From Symsagittifera roscoffensis (taxonomy: Eukaryota > Xenacoelomorpha > Acoela > Convolutidae): 64,000 nucleotides of DNA. Shown here one piece after another: positions 22,334-31,146 of the stretch. The notes beneath the pieces were generated by a model. The model had not been told where the DNA came from. It saw nothing but the letters and a program-made list of their open reading frames with translations, and searched no databases. The translations under genes and the position numbers were made by a program. The stretch lies in contig NC_087069.1 in NCBI RefSeq assembly GCF_963678635.1, positions 186,001 through 250,000 on the forward strand, in the 5' to 3' direction. Every line of letters begins with the position of its first letter. Position 1 is the stretch's first letter.

Positions 22334-22418
22334 GGCAGGTGGGGGACTCGAACCTACGTCAACTGTAGAGTCTATATAGTGGGCGTTATTGTAGCTTAGG
22401 CCACTCGGCCAACTGCGC
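22334..22418 (-). tRNA. tRNA-like sequence, type II (Ser/Leu-like), probably pseudogene or SINE head
   Basis: On the minus strand there is an A box TGGCCGAGTGG (22,401-22,411) and a B box GGTTCGAGTCC (22,344-22,354). Total length is about 85 nt, the size of a type II tRNA with a long variable arm. A 5' GCGCAGT precedes the A box as in Ser/Leu tRNAs. However, the acceptor stem pairs poorly, two T-stem pairs are mismatched, and I cannot place a convincing anticodon stem. A decayed tRNA or a tRNA-derived SINE promoter is therefore more likely than a working gene. Confidence 0.45.
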
Positions 22419-22455
22419 TTATTGTTGTTACATTTTAGTTCAGTTTTATATGCAT

Positions 22456-22483
22456 CTATACTCTACATTCTATACTCTACATT
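22456..22483. repeat. Perfect 14-bp tandem pair at the Pol stop
   Basis: CTATACTCTACATT is repeated twice (22,456-22,469 and 22,470-22,483). The second copy contains the Pol TAG stop on the minus strand. Confidence 0.8.
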
Positions 22484-25400
22484 TGCATTGCAACATCCTC
22501 CCCCCTGAAGAAGGAAGAACCGGAGCGAGCTTAACGGTCGGCCGCGTGACTTCACGGGTTGCGGTCCTGACAAGGGCGGATCGGGCGCAACCGTCCTGTC
22601 CGTAGTTTAGCTTGACGATTCGGGCGAGAGGGTAGTACCCACGCGGACTATCGGGCTCAATCACCCACACGAGATCGCCTGTTTTAAGAGTAAAGTCAGA
22701 ATGAGTGTGCCACTTGACACGCTTATTCAGCGAGGGAACATATTCTCGAAGCCAACGAGACCAAATCGCGTTAGCATATGACTGCGCTCGCACGTACCTT
22801 TTCTTGTGATCGAAGTGCTCCCCGGGTAAAAGCGAAGGAAAGCTTGTGGCATGTTGTCCAAGCAAAAAATGGTTTGGGGTTAACGCTTCTAACTCACGTG
22901 AATCGGTACTAACGGGAGTGATTGGCCTCGAATTCAAAGCCTGTTCAACTAAGCAGAGTGTTGTTCCTAACACCTCTTCGGTGACTCGCCTACTGCCTAG
23001 GATACCGTACAGCACGCGCTTCACGCTTCGGACGAGGCGTTCCCAGGAGCCGCCATGATGGGGTGCGCCTGGCGGGTTAAACTTCCAAGTAACACCTTTG
23101 TGTGCAAAAATGGTCGGAGCCATGCCATTCCAGCTCTTGATGCAGGCAAGTAATTCCTTTTCCGCACCAACGAAGTTCGTGCCATTATCCGACCAGATTG
23201 TGCTTGGCGTACCACGGCGCGCAACGAACCGTTCAATGCCCATGACACACGAACTGGTGTCCAGAGACGGTACAATCTCAAGGTGTACAGCCCTGGTAGT
23301 GAGGCAAGTAAAAAGAAATCCCCATCTTTTTTCCGTGCTTCTGCGAACCGGAACGTAAAGCGGTCCAAAGTAATCCACACCCGTATGATTGAAGGGTGGT
23401 TGCTTGTATCCGAGACGTTCGACCGGTAAATCGGACATAATTGGCTGGATGGTGCTTGCTTTGCGTTTACGGCATGTCACACATTGATTTTCGACAGACC
23501 GAAGTAGTCGACGCAACCCAAGTATTGCAAATTTCATATTTAAAACGGAGCGCATGTAATCTAATCCTTGATGAAAATGCTTATGGTGGAGGCTGCGGGC
23601 CAACAAACGAACTAAGGTATGTCGGGCGTCGAGTATTATTGGGTGCTTAGTATCAAACTCGGTATCCACTAAGCGCACAATCCGTCCGGTGGAACGAATG
23701 ATTCCAGCGGGACCGATAAATGGCGAGTATGTGGCAATTTTACTACTATTCTTAATAGGTTTGCCAGCGGTGAGTGTTTTTAACTCAACGGGAAAGGATT
23801 CCATCTGAGCAAGATGAATCAGTTTGCTTTCTGCAATATCAAGTTCAGTGGGGTCGGTGATTCGTAAGTCTTTACCACGAAAATGCTTATGTGAAGGCAA
23901 CACCCTCAACATAAAAGCGACTACTCGTTTATATCTTGTAAAGGAACTGAACCTTTCCCAATTGAACCCGTGTTCGGGATGTTTGATTGATGTGACATCG
24001 GTGACGAAGGAAGATGATGTCTCCAAGCAATTATCAACATCACAAGAAGGACCCTTCAAACGAATTTTATTGATTACACGTTCGTCGGGTAAAAACGGCC
24101 AATCAGTAGTCCTGAGAATGCTCGGACCAATAACCCAGCTGCTATCCTTGAGGGCTTCCGAAGAAATCCCCCGCGTACCGGTATCAGCTGGATTATCGCC
24201 GCTCAGAACATGGTGCCACTCATCAATAGTGGTCGACTCGAGGATTTCGCCGACACGATTAGCGACGAATACAGGTAATTTTTCAGTGGAGTTTAGCCAC
24301 TGCAAAACTGTTGTACTATCTGTCCACATAAAGACATGATTAATAGAGACGGTAAGGGCGGTCAGTATATCATCTTTTAGTCGTGTGGCGAGCAGAGCAG
24401 CTTGAAGCTCTAGCTTCGGTATAGATAGCGCTTTCATGGGCGCAACGCGAGCTTTACCAAAGATGAAGGATATTTGAGTTTTATGCGAGCTCGCGAGTCG
24501 CGCACGCAAAAAACCAACAGCACAGAAAACGTCCTGCGAGGTATCACCGAACATGTGGAGCTCAATTTGATCAACAGGCTCTGTGAAGTAACAACGGGGA
24601 ATAGTCAATTGCCCTAAGAGAGGGAGACCGGAGTGCCACTCGAGAAACTTATCTCTTATGTCTTCTGGCAATTCGTCGTCCCAACTTTGACCACTGATTT
24701 TCCAAATATCTTTCAGTAAAAGACGGGCCCTAACTGTGTATGGAGCTACTAACCCAACAGGGTCAATTACAGAAGAGACGAAACTCAAGACGGTTCGTTG
24801 AGTTATTGCTTTATCGAGAGGACGATCCACGCCTCTGCTAACAACCAATGTGTCTTTCACATGGTCCCACTTAAGACCTAAGACGTGTGATGATCGTTCG
24901 GCACCGTTACATATTTCCTTGATGGGTGAAGATGAGGTTTCGGATTCCTCGGGGTTCATTGCTGAAGTGATTTCATCAGCATTACTGACAAATTTAGTCA
25001 AATTAAATCCTCCCAATTTTAGTAAGGAAACCAAATCGCGACTAGTTTTAATTGCTTGGGTAACGTTCTCGAATGAATCCAAGTAATCGTCCATGTAAAA
25101 CTTTTCATTTACGACTGAGGCGGCCTCAGGGTATGTGGACATATTATCAGTTGCTGTTTTTTGCAACGCGAAATTGGCGCACGTAGGCGAATCCCGTGCG
25201 CCGAATATATGGCGAGTGTACTGATGAACTACCACATCGGAAGTGGTATCCTCCCGCCACAAAAAACGGAGCGAAATTTGATCGCGGGCAAGGACTCCTA
25301 CCTGGAGGAACATACCCTCTATATCCGCGGAAACGGCGTACTTATGTTGACGGAATCGCAAAAGCACAAAAATTAAATTTTGGAGTAGGTCAGGACCCAC

Positions 25401-27653
25401 CAATAAGGACTTATTTAAGGATGTGCCGTGAAACTTAGAAGCCCCATTAAGGACTCGGCGCACCTTACCCGGCTTATTCGGATTTACGACGGGATGGTGC
25501 GGAAGATACCACTCGCGATCGGAACGCTTACGTGGATCATGCGGTTCGACGGTAACGACATAGCCTTTCCTAATGTCCTCTCTAATTGTTTCTGCGTATC
25601 TTTCGCGCAGCTCAGGGTCTTTACTTAACCTTCTCTCCAATGATTTAAATTGGGCAAGTGACGAGTAATAATTATTTGGTAGACTGACATTACTATCAAT
25701 CCAAAGCATAGGCACAACGTATCTTTCGCCATTGTGAACGGTTTCAGAATTTAGGATGGATAAAGCATGTTTATCCGCGGCGGAACGGGCATCGACCTGT
25801 TTGAAAGCACCATACGATTCCAACTCGTACCAGGATTTTATCTGGTCGGTCAGAGAAGAATCTTCAACAACACACTTGAAACACGAAGAAGTAGAATTAC
25901 CGGACGGCGGCAACGGACCACTTAAGACCCAACCTATCGGTAGGCGAACGGAACACGGTGAGTTTTTATCATCTCCCAAGATGAACTCAATGGGTCTAAC
26001 GGCGTGGTAGTAGTCTTGTCCGATAATAACTTCAACGTCCTCATAAGTATATTGAATGGGCTTAATAGGTGCTAATTGTGGATATTTATTCTGCAAATCA
26101 GCAATATTGATTAATTCGGAACCAATCCGAATATTGTCTTTAACATATGCCCAGAGAGAAAATACGAAATCACTATTATTCGGCTCGGAGGAAACAGTAA
26201 ACTTGACCCTCTGAGTCTCAACAACGGTGGTCGAATTGAAACCACTAATTGACAAGTTAACGGGCTCCCCTACTAAGCCGAGACGGTTTACGAGTGACGA
26301 AGACACCCAGGAGTGAGTCGATGCACTATCACAAAGAACCAACGTCAGGAGACTGGTTACATCCGAGGATACACCAAGTGTTGCAATTGGCAACAACCCT
26401 TTAGAAGATTCAATGTCAAGTACATCACTAACAGCGGCATGGGTGGAAGTGTTTGTATTCTCCTTGGATTTGTTTATTCCAGCCTTATTCGAGACATTTG
26501 AATTTTCCTTCCGAGGAAATATTCTTTCGGCTCCATGGAGCAAGACATTATGTGTGCTATCACACTCTGGCTTCGGGCACTTTTTTGCTCTAGAACATTG
26601 CCGGAAACTATGATTGCCATTGAGGCAAGCGAAGCAAAGTTTCTGTTCAGCTACGTATTTTGCTCGCTGAGTAGCATTCTTTTCCTTAAAAACAGCACAA
26701 TTCCACAATGCATGACTACCCTTACACAAAACGCACGGCGGAAACTTAGACTTATCCTGAGACTTATCCTGAGCCTTACTAGTTACCTGGCTATTGGCTG
26801 CAAAAACTTTGGTTGTTTTTGGTTTAACCGGTTCTTCGTTTTTTGCCTTAGAGCTGAGTAAACGTAATCTTTCATGCCCCTCGGCCTTTTCTTTCAACCA
26901 GTTGTTAAAGTCTAAGAGTGTTGGTCGCTGCCAATTATGTCTAACAGTATGCATTGACCAAGCCTCCTTGAGGTTAGGCGGAAGCTTACTAACAGCTTGG
27001 TTTAACAGGTTAACACTCTTTAGATCATCGTTGAAAGACAATGATTTGAAAACTGCTACGAGGCCAGATATGGCAGAGGAGAAACTAATGACATTTTCCG
27101 AATTGTGCATCTTAAGTGGAGGAAAAGTATTCAGCTTATCAAGATGCGCACCAACAAGGGCATGTGGTTGCCCAAACTTCCGTTGCAAGGTGGCCAGTGC
27201 ATCCTTGTACATAACGCCACTATAACTAAACTCCGCAATTGCGGTTTTTGCTTTGCCTGTGACGAGCGTTTTTAAGTATGTCAATTTCGTATCATCGGTG
27301 AGAACAGCGGAATCAACGGTGGACTTAAACTGACCAAACCATTCGTGCCAGTTTAACGGGTTGCCGTCAAACTGGGCTAACTTCCATTCAGGAAGATGAT
27401 CTTTGCGGCTATGCATCAATAATTCCGCCAATTCACGAGCGGAGAGAGGTCGATCCGATGAACAACCTTGGTTCGGATAAGCGGGAGACGGTGCGTAGTC
27501 TTCGTTGACTGGCTGATAACCAGTATTAATTTGATTGACGAAATACGGAACATGTTGTGTATGAACAGGGGGAGTATTAAAATACACAGTCCCACCACTA
27601 GTATAAGGAGCGGCGGTGTTACACGATGGGACAACAGTTGTCACATTAAAAAA
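22470..27653 (-). CDS. BEL/Pao retrotransposon Gag-Pol polyprotein (Pol part, reached by -1 frameshift)
   Basis: About 1,724 codons are open without a stop. Approximate residues: DUF1759-like capsid 68-250 (LPEWKLAQFDGNPLNWHEWF); zinc knuckles CVLCKGSHALWNC 305, CFACLNGNHSFRQC 337 and a third 357; aspartic protease (DUF1758-like) with CDSASTHSW 440, where Ala replaces the usual Gly; RT 730-900 with YMDD 850; RNase H about 1,030-1,180 (MFGDTS, TDSTTVLQWL, GDNPADTGTRG); integrase zinc module to 1,390 (CVTC); DDE core with GVDYFGP 1,424, SDNGTNF 1,485, Glu in SWERL 1,534; DUF5641-like tail 1,620-1,700. The protein copies the element RNA and integrates the DNA. There is no ATG at its start: the frame opens in -1 relative to ORF1, after T TTT TTA. 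All catalytic residues look present, so it may be recently active. No LTR pair was recognised. Confidence 0.93.
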   Translation of the reverse strand, partial: FFNVTTVVPSCNTAAPYTSGGTVYFNTPPVHTQHVPYFVNQINTGYQPVNEDYAPSPAYPNQGCSSDRPLSARELAELLMHSRKDHLPEWKLAQFDGNPLNWHEWFGQFKSTVDSAVLTDDTKLTYLKTLVTGKAKTAIAEFSYSGVMYKDALATLQRKFGQPHALVGAHLDKLNTFPPLKMHNSENVISFSSAISGLVAVFKSLSFNDDLKSVNLLNQAVSKLPPNLKEAWSMHTVRHNWQRPTLLDFNNWLKEKAEGHERLRLLSSKAKNEEPVKPKTTKVFAANSQVTSKAQDKSQDKSKFPPCVLCKGSHALWNCAVFKEKNATQRAKYVAEQKLCFACLNGNHSFRQCSRAKKCPKPECDSTHNVLLHGAERIFPRKENSNVSNKAGINKSKENTNTSTHAAVSDVLDIESSKGLLPIATLGVSSDVTSLLTLVLCDSASTHSWVSSSLVNRLGLVGEPVNLSISGFNSTTVVETQRVKFTVSSEPNNSDFVFSLWAYVKDNIRIGSELINIADLQNKYPQLAPIKPIQYTYEDVEVIIGQDYYHAVRPIEFILGDDKNSPCSVRLPIGWVLSGPLPPSGNSTSSCFKCVVEDSSLTDQIKSWYELESYGAFKQVDARSAADKHALSILNSETVHNGERYVVPMLWIDSNVSLPNNYYSSLAQFKSLERRLSKDPELRERYAETIREDIRKGYVVTVEPHDPRKRSDREWYLPHHPVVNPNKPGKVRRVLNGASKFHGTSLNKSLLVGPDLLQNLIFVLLRFRQHKYAVSADIEGMFLQVGVLARDQISLRFLWREDTTSDVVVHQYTRHIFGARDSPTCANFALQKTATDNMSTYPEAASVVNEKFYMDDYLDSFENVTQAIKTSRDLVSLLKLGGFNLTKFVSNADEITSAMNPEESETSSSPIKEICNGAERSSHVLGLKWDHVKDTLVVSRGVDRPLDKAITQRTVLSFVSSVIDPVGLVAPYTVRARLLLKDIWKISGQSWDDELPEDIRDKFLEWHSGLPLLGQLTIPRCYFTEPVDQIELHMFGDTSQDVFCAVGFLRARLASSHKTQISFIFGKARVAPMKALSIPKLELQAALLATRLKDDILTALTVSINHVFMWTDSTTVLQWLNSTEKLPVFVANRVGEILESTTIDEWHHVLSGDNPADTGTRGISSEALKDSSWVIGPSILRTTDWPFLPDERVINKIRLKGPSCDVDNCLETSSSFVTDVTSIKHPEHGFNWERFSSFTRYKRVVAFMLRVLPSHKHFRGKDLRITDPTELDIAESKLIHLAQMESFPVELKTLTAGKPIKNSSKIATYSPFIGPAGIIRSTGRIVRLVDTEFDTKHPIILDARHTLVRLLARSLHHKHFHQGLDYMRSVLNMKFAILGLRRLLRSVENQCVTCRKRKASTIQPIMSDLPVERLGYKQPPFNHTGVDYFGPLYVPVRRSTEKRWGFLFTCLTTRAVHLEIVPSLDTSSCVMGIERFVARRGTPSTIWSDNGTNFVGAEKELLACIKSWNGMAPTIFAHKGVTWKFNPPGAPHHGGSWERLVRSVKRVLYGILGSRRVTEEVLGTTLCLVEQALNSRPITPVSTDSRELEALTPNHFLLGQHATSFPSLLPGEHFDHKKRYVRAQSYANAIWSRWLREYVPSLNKRVKWHTHSDFTLKTGDLVWVIEPDSPRGYYPLARIVKLNYGQDGCARSALVRTATREVTRPTVKLAPVLPSSGGRMLQCKCRV

Positions 27654-29164
27654 ATGTTTCCAGCATTACAACACTGAGCAGGCGTGACGATTGGAGTTGT
27701 AGCTGCCAATCGCCATAAGTTTGCATCACTTGTGTAGTAATCGTTGATATTAGGTGACACAGTATGCGGAACAAAGGGAAGATTATGTTGCGTCTGGACT
27801 GGCGCTGCATGGCAATTAGGTGCCGAAAAGAAAACCGGCGTTGGGTTTACTCCAGAAGATGAGAAGCCACCACCAGCAAATGCAGGCGACAAAGAAACAA
27901 CACCAGAACCGGGTTGGGCCGGTAACATTGGGACAGGTAATGATTCCGGTTGCGCGATGGCAAAACTACCATTAGTTATGTTTGAACTCATGGTCTGCAA
28001 AGGAACAGCAGACGGTGGTGACACGTGTGCACTAGAATGCATATTGTTAACTGGGAATGAAACAGAGGCTGGGAATGAAACAGAAGCTTGCAATGGCAAA
28101 CGGCTTGCACTGCCAAATTGAGGCATAGCCCGATGTCCATAACTATGGATTCCAGGGTCACTCAATGCTGTGTGCTCATGGTTATGACTATTACTGGTGT
28201 GAATTGCATGAGCAAGGAGGGCGGAAGTCGTCGGTCCTGACGAAATGGGTACATGAGTGAAGGCCTGCAAACCTGGCGCACTAGCAACGTCGGGAGGTGC
28301 TTGTGAACTAACAGAGTCTACCCAATCATTAGTTCGATCGGTTGCTACCTTTGAAATAGGTTGACTTACTCCTGTTAAGTTACTTTCCGCTACCTTCTCG
28401 CTAACCTCAGATGAACTGTCCTCAAGTTCAAACGCTTTCAATTCCATTTCAATTAGTTGCTTTTTATGATTTTCAGCCAATTGCTCTAGTTCCAGCTGAC
28501 TTTGTTCGAACTTAAGACGGTTCTCTTGCTCTTTAAGTCTTAAAGATACTTGATACTGCCTTTCCAGCTCCTCATGGCGTCGTTTTACTAAAGCTAACTC
28601 ATGCCGTTTCTCACTTGATGACATAGTGCGAACAGTCGACGTATGACGAGTGGAAGCAGATTTATCAGACTTATGTGAGTCAAGCTTTCTACTATCCTTA
28701 GACTTATTAGAGACCTTAGACCTGTTTTCAGATACTCGTGCTGCTGAATCACTTGTTTTGTGCGAGCGTGAGGATGTCTCAGACCTGGTTTGTTGTAAAG
28801 ATCCCTTGCTCCCTGTAATGCCGGCTGCTGGAAATGACGAAGGTTCAAGGCTCATCTTGTAACTCTGAGCTTCGTGCATTACTTTATCGTTCATTTCGGT
28901 TACTTTCTTAAGCCAAAGGTCTTGCTGAGCAATAATTTTTTCAGGATTTTCCGTTTTTCCCGCTAACCTAATTAATTGCTCATTGACGTCGACAGCTTTT
29001 TCCAACGCAATTTTACATTTGTAAACAGCATTATCAATTTTTGTAGTGCGACTATTATTCTCAATGTACTCAAGTAATAATGAGTGACCTTTGAGCAGCT
29101 CATTTTCTAGATTTAGACGGGTTTCGAATAACTTGCGTATCTTGCTTTGGAATTTTTCGTCCAT
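27641..29164 (-). CDS. BEL/Pao ORF1 (Gag-like N-terminal protein, coiled coil)
   Basis: ATG at 29,164 to TGA at 27,641, 507 residues. The N-terminal 110 residues are charged and helical, starting MDEKFQSKIRKLFETRLNLE. A Ser/Lys-rich stretch follows to about 185, then a strong coiled coil at about 185-248 (KRRHEELERQYQVSLRLKEQ onward), then a Ser/Pro/His/Gly-rich tail to the end. No zinc knuckle or protease is present; those are in the Pol ORF. It ends two codons after the slippery heptamer, so the stop-terminated product is the abundant form and a minority continues into Pol. Likely role: particle assembly through the coiled coil, inferred from position and composition. An earlier in-frame GTG exists, but ATG is preferred for a eukaryotic host. 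Confidence 0.85.
   Translation of the reverse strand: MDEKFQSKIRKLFETRLNLENELLKGHSLLLEYIENNSRTTKIDNAVYKCKIALEKAVDVNEQLIRLAGKTENPEKIIAQQDLWLKKVTEMNDKVMHEAQSYKMSLEPSSFPAAGITGSKGSLQQTRSETSSRSHKTSDSAARVSENRSKVSNKSKDSRKLDSHKSDKSASTRHTSTVRTMSSSEKRHELALVKRRHEELERQYQVSLRLKEQENRLKFEQSQLELEQLAENHKKQLIEMELKAFELEDSSSEVSEKVAESNLTGVSQPISKVATDRTNDWVDSVSSQAPPDVASAPGLQAFTHVPISSGPTTSALLAHAIHTSNSHNHEHTALSDPGIHSYGHRAMPQFGSASRLPLQASVSFPASVSFPVNNMHSSAHVSPPSAVPLQTMSSNITNGSFAIAQPESLPVPMLPAQPGSGVVSLSPAFAGGGFSSSGVNPTPVFFSAPNCHAAPVQTQHNLPFVPHTVSPNINDYYTSDANLWRLAATTPIVTPAQCCNAGNIFLM
27647..27653 (-). promoter_or_regulatory. -1 programmed ribosomal frameshift heptamer T TTT TTA
   Basis: In the ORF1 frame the codons are ATT TTT TTA ATG TGA, so the heptamer T TTT TTA fits X XXY YYZ exactly. 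Slipping back one base puts the ribosome in the open Pol frame (TTT TTT AAT GTG). The ORF1 stop follows two codons later. I did not identify the downstream pseudoknot or stem that usually stimulates slipping. Confidence 0.8.
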
Positions 29165-29257
29165 GTTTTTCACAAATTGACAATATTCTACGGATGCTCA
29201 CTTATAGAAAACAATTAATAAAATGAGATACTGTTTTGGTACGTAATTAAATTTGCA

Positions 29258-29902
29258 TTAGTAAATCAACATTAGCTTACAAGACGGGGGAACTTGACGT
29301 CTCAAAGCTTCTACCTGAAGCCTATTTCTTATAGCTTTCCGAGCTTTGAGGGGTAAGCGGTTTCGCTTCTTACGTGTCTTAAGGATGTTAAGATTAGCGC
29401 TATAACGCCTTAGAAGGAGGAGAGTCTTTAACTCAAGGGAAGGAGGCTGGTGAAGCTCTTTGTACTTCTCAATTAGTACCTGGTCCTTAGCCTTACGCTT
29501 AGAGATAAAGTCTTTAACGACGTTGAGAACGAGAATACCTGTTGAACCTAAACTTTCCTCTATATCCTCGGTTCCGTTCCGTCTACAGTATACGATCGCA
29601 CAAATGTTTGTCCTATACCTTAATAACAAATTGACAAGTTGCTCACTACTCAGCTTGCGGTTATTGTTGCTGCGGTGCCTACTTATCGAGTTATTAATGG
29701 CGTCGTGCCAAATTACAAGGTCGTTACGGTGCGACAAATAGTGATGAAGGTAGTACTGTATCGTTTTCTGAGAGTCCCTAGCGTTAAAGTTCAAACTTAA
29801 ACCTGGCTTCGTAAAGCAAGTATCTTTGACGCGCTTCTGGGACGGAGCGGGAAGTTTTCGGAGCGCGTGATCCAAAGAACTAGCTCCTAGAATGAATACC
29901 AT
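29258..29902 (-). CDS. Extra ORF upstream of BEL/Pao ORF1; function unknown, possible SGNH-like fold
   Basis: ATG at 29,902 to TAA at 29,258, 214 residues; the frame stays open upstream to 29,995 but only with a GTG. It ends 93 bp before the ORF1 ATG, same strand. It starts MVFILGASSLDHALRKLP, then DLVIWHDAINNSISRHRSNN, AIVYCRRNGTEDIEESLGST and ILVLNVVKDFISKRKAKDQ, and ends in a very basic tail (TRKKRNRLPLKARKAIRNR). ILGAS after a strand, and IWHD.IN later, loosely recall the GDS and GxND blocks of SGNH hydrolases, but the catalytic Asp-Ser is not convincing. I recall similar uncharacterised invertebrate proteins but cannot name the family. It could be an accessory gene of the element or a captured host sequence. 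Confidence 0.6.
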   Translation of the reverse strand: MVFILGASSLDHALRKLPAPSQKRVKDTCFTKPGLSLNFNARDSQKTIQYYLHHYLSHRNDLVIWHDAINNSISRHRSNNNRKLSSEQLVNLLLRYRTNICAIVYCRRNGTEDIEESLGSTGILVLNVVKDFISKRKAKDQVLIEKYKELHQPPSLELKTLLLLRRYSANLNILKTRKKRNRLPLKARKAIRNRLQVEALRRQVPPSCKLMLIY

Positions 29903-29960
29903 ACACTTAGGGGACCTATGCGACGGCTTCGTTACGCTTAAGTACCAATGGGGTTGGGAA

Positions 29961-30266
29961 ATTAAGTAGGTCGGTTGAACTCCAACAACACACACGGAGT
30001 AAACCTGAGGATGAAAGAATTCAACTTAACTCACTTAATATCACCGTACCTGACCACTTAACTTTACTGTCACGCAACGAAGTCAATAATATGACGGGCT
30101 GAAACGGCTTTGTTTTACTCGAAGCGAACTGGCTTTCAGTTTCACCAATGGTGGGTGGGGGATCAGGCAAATTGGTTAAGTTCCAACAACACACGCGGAA
30201 GAAACCTGAGGATGAAAAAACTCAACTTAATTTGCCTGATATTTTGCTACCAGACCACTTAACATA
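29961..30266. repeat. Two copies of a ~100-bp hairpin-forming repeat
   Basis: Copy 1 is 29,961-30,062 and copy 2 is 30,162-30,266. They share the loop (CCAACAACACAC ... AAACCTGAGGATGAAA) and the right flank (GACCACTTAAC). In copy 2, ATCAGGCAAATT (30,162-30,173) pairs perfectly with AATTTGCCTGAT (30,229-30,240), then AAGTT with AACTT. In copy 1 the arms are ATTAAGT (29,961-29,967) and ACTTAAT (30,033-30,039), plus an inner GTTGAA/TTCAAC pair. The stem sequences differ between copies, yet each can pair. Confidence 0.7.
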
Positions 30267-30946
30267 AGGTTGGTTTCATCTTACAGCACAGTTTCGCAGA
30301 GTTCTGGAGACGTTTTGAGGATTTTTTGGCAATTTTTTTACTTTTTATACAAAATTTTTCAGAAAATTTTGGTCAGCAGGTTCGAGTCATAAACCAACCC
30401 AAAAAACTAGTCCAGTACCTCTTGTCTATGTTCCGATTTCACTGATTAATATTCCGTTCACATATATCCAAAAATTTTTGGTATCGAGAAAAAATGTCAA
30501 GTCAGTTTGTCTATGTACCGACTAAGATATTTCAGTTCAACGGAACTGTCCAAAATTTTTGGGTATTGAGAAAAATTACCGGGGGCTAGCTTGCGGAAAA
30601 ATTTTGAACATATATGACATCGTATAAAATTTATAGCACAATTTGAGTTTTAAATGTTTTGGAAACTTCTTACAGTTTTGGAGATTGGGCGGTCACCGGT
30701 TTCGGGTTGTCAAATTTTCTTTGTTTTTCGGTCAGCCGCAGAGAAATTGTCCAGCAATCACTTCTCAACTCACACAAAACGTCTGCAGTTGACCCCGTGT
30801 CTGATATGGATAGTTGTTTAGCCCAAGATGACAAGTCGCAATGATTCGGTTCCTTGGACTCCGGATACTCCTGTTGAACTCCGGATACTCCTGTTGAACT
30901 CCGGATACTACTGCTGGCTTCAACTTAGCGAAAATGTTCCGCAAAC
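30267..30946. other. Non-coding left contig end
   Basis: AT-rich, without a recognised gene. A minus-strand frame open from about 30,945 to 30,672 could be an exon but matches nothing I know. Confidence 0.35.
30859..30917. repeat. 20-bp tandem repeat, three copies
   Basis: CTCCGGATACTCCTGTTGAA at 30,859-30,878 and 30,879-30,898, with a third, diverged copy at 30,899-30,917. It lies 30 bp from the assembly gap. Confidence 0.85.
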
Positions 30947-31146
30947 NNNNNNNNNNNNNNNNNNNNNNNNNNNNNNNNNNNNNNNNNNNNNNNNNNNNNN
31001 NNNNNNNNNNNNNNNNNNNNNNNNNNNNNNNNNNNNNNNNNNNNNNNNNNNNNNNNNNNNNNNNNNNNNNNNNNNNNNNNNNNNNNNNNNNNNNNNNNNN
31101 NNNNNNNNNNNNNNNNNNNNNNNNNNNNNNNNNNNNNNNNNNNNNN
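30947..31146. other. Assembly gap (200 N)
   Basis: Exactly 200 N, a round number typical of a scaffolding gap of unknown true size. Open frames running through it are meaningless. Confidence 0.99.

Noticed and set aside
22846-28862. Plus-strand ORFs of up to 171 codons opposite the BEL/Pao genes
   Set aside because: They are shadows of the minus-strand coding sequence, with no recognisable domains.
30372-30400. Second tRNA gene from a GGTTCGAGTC box on the plus strand
   Set aside because: No A box or cloverleaf is present upstream at a suitable distance.
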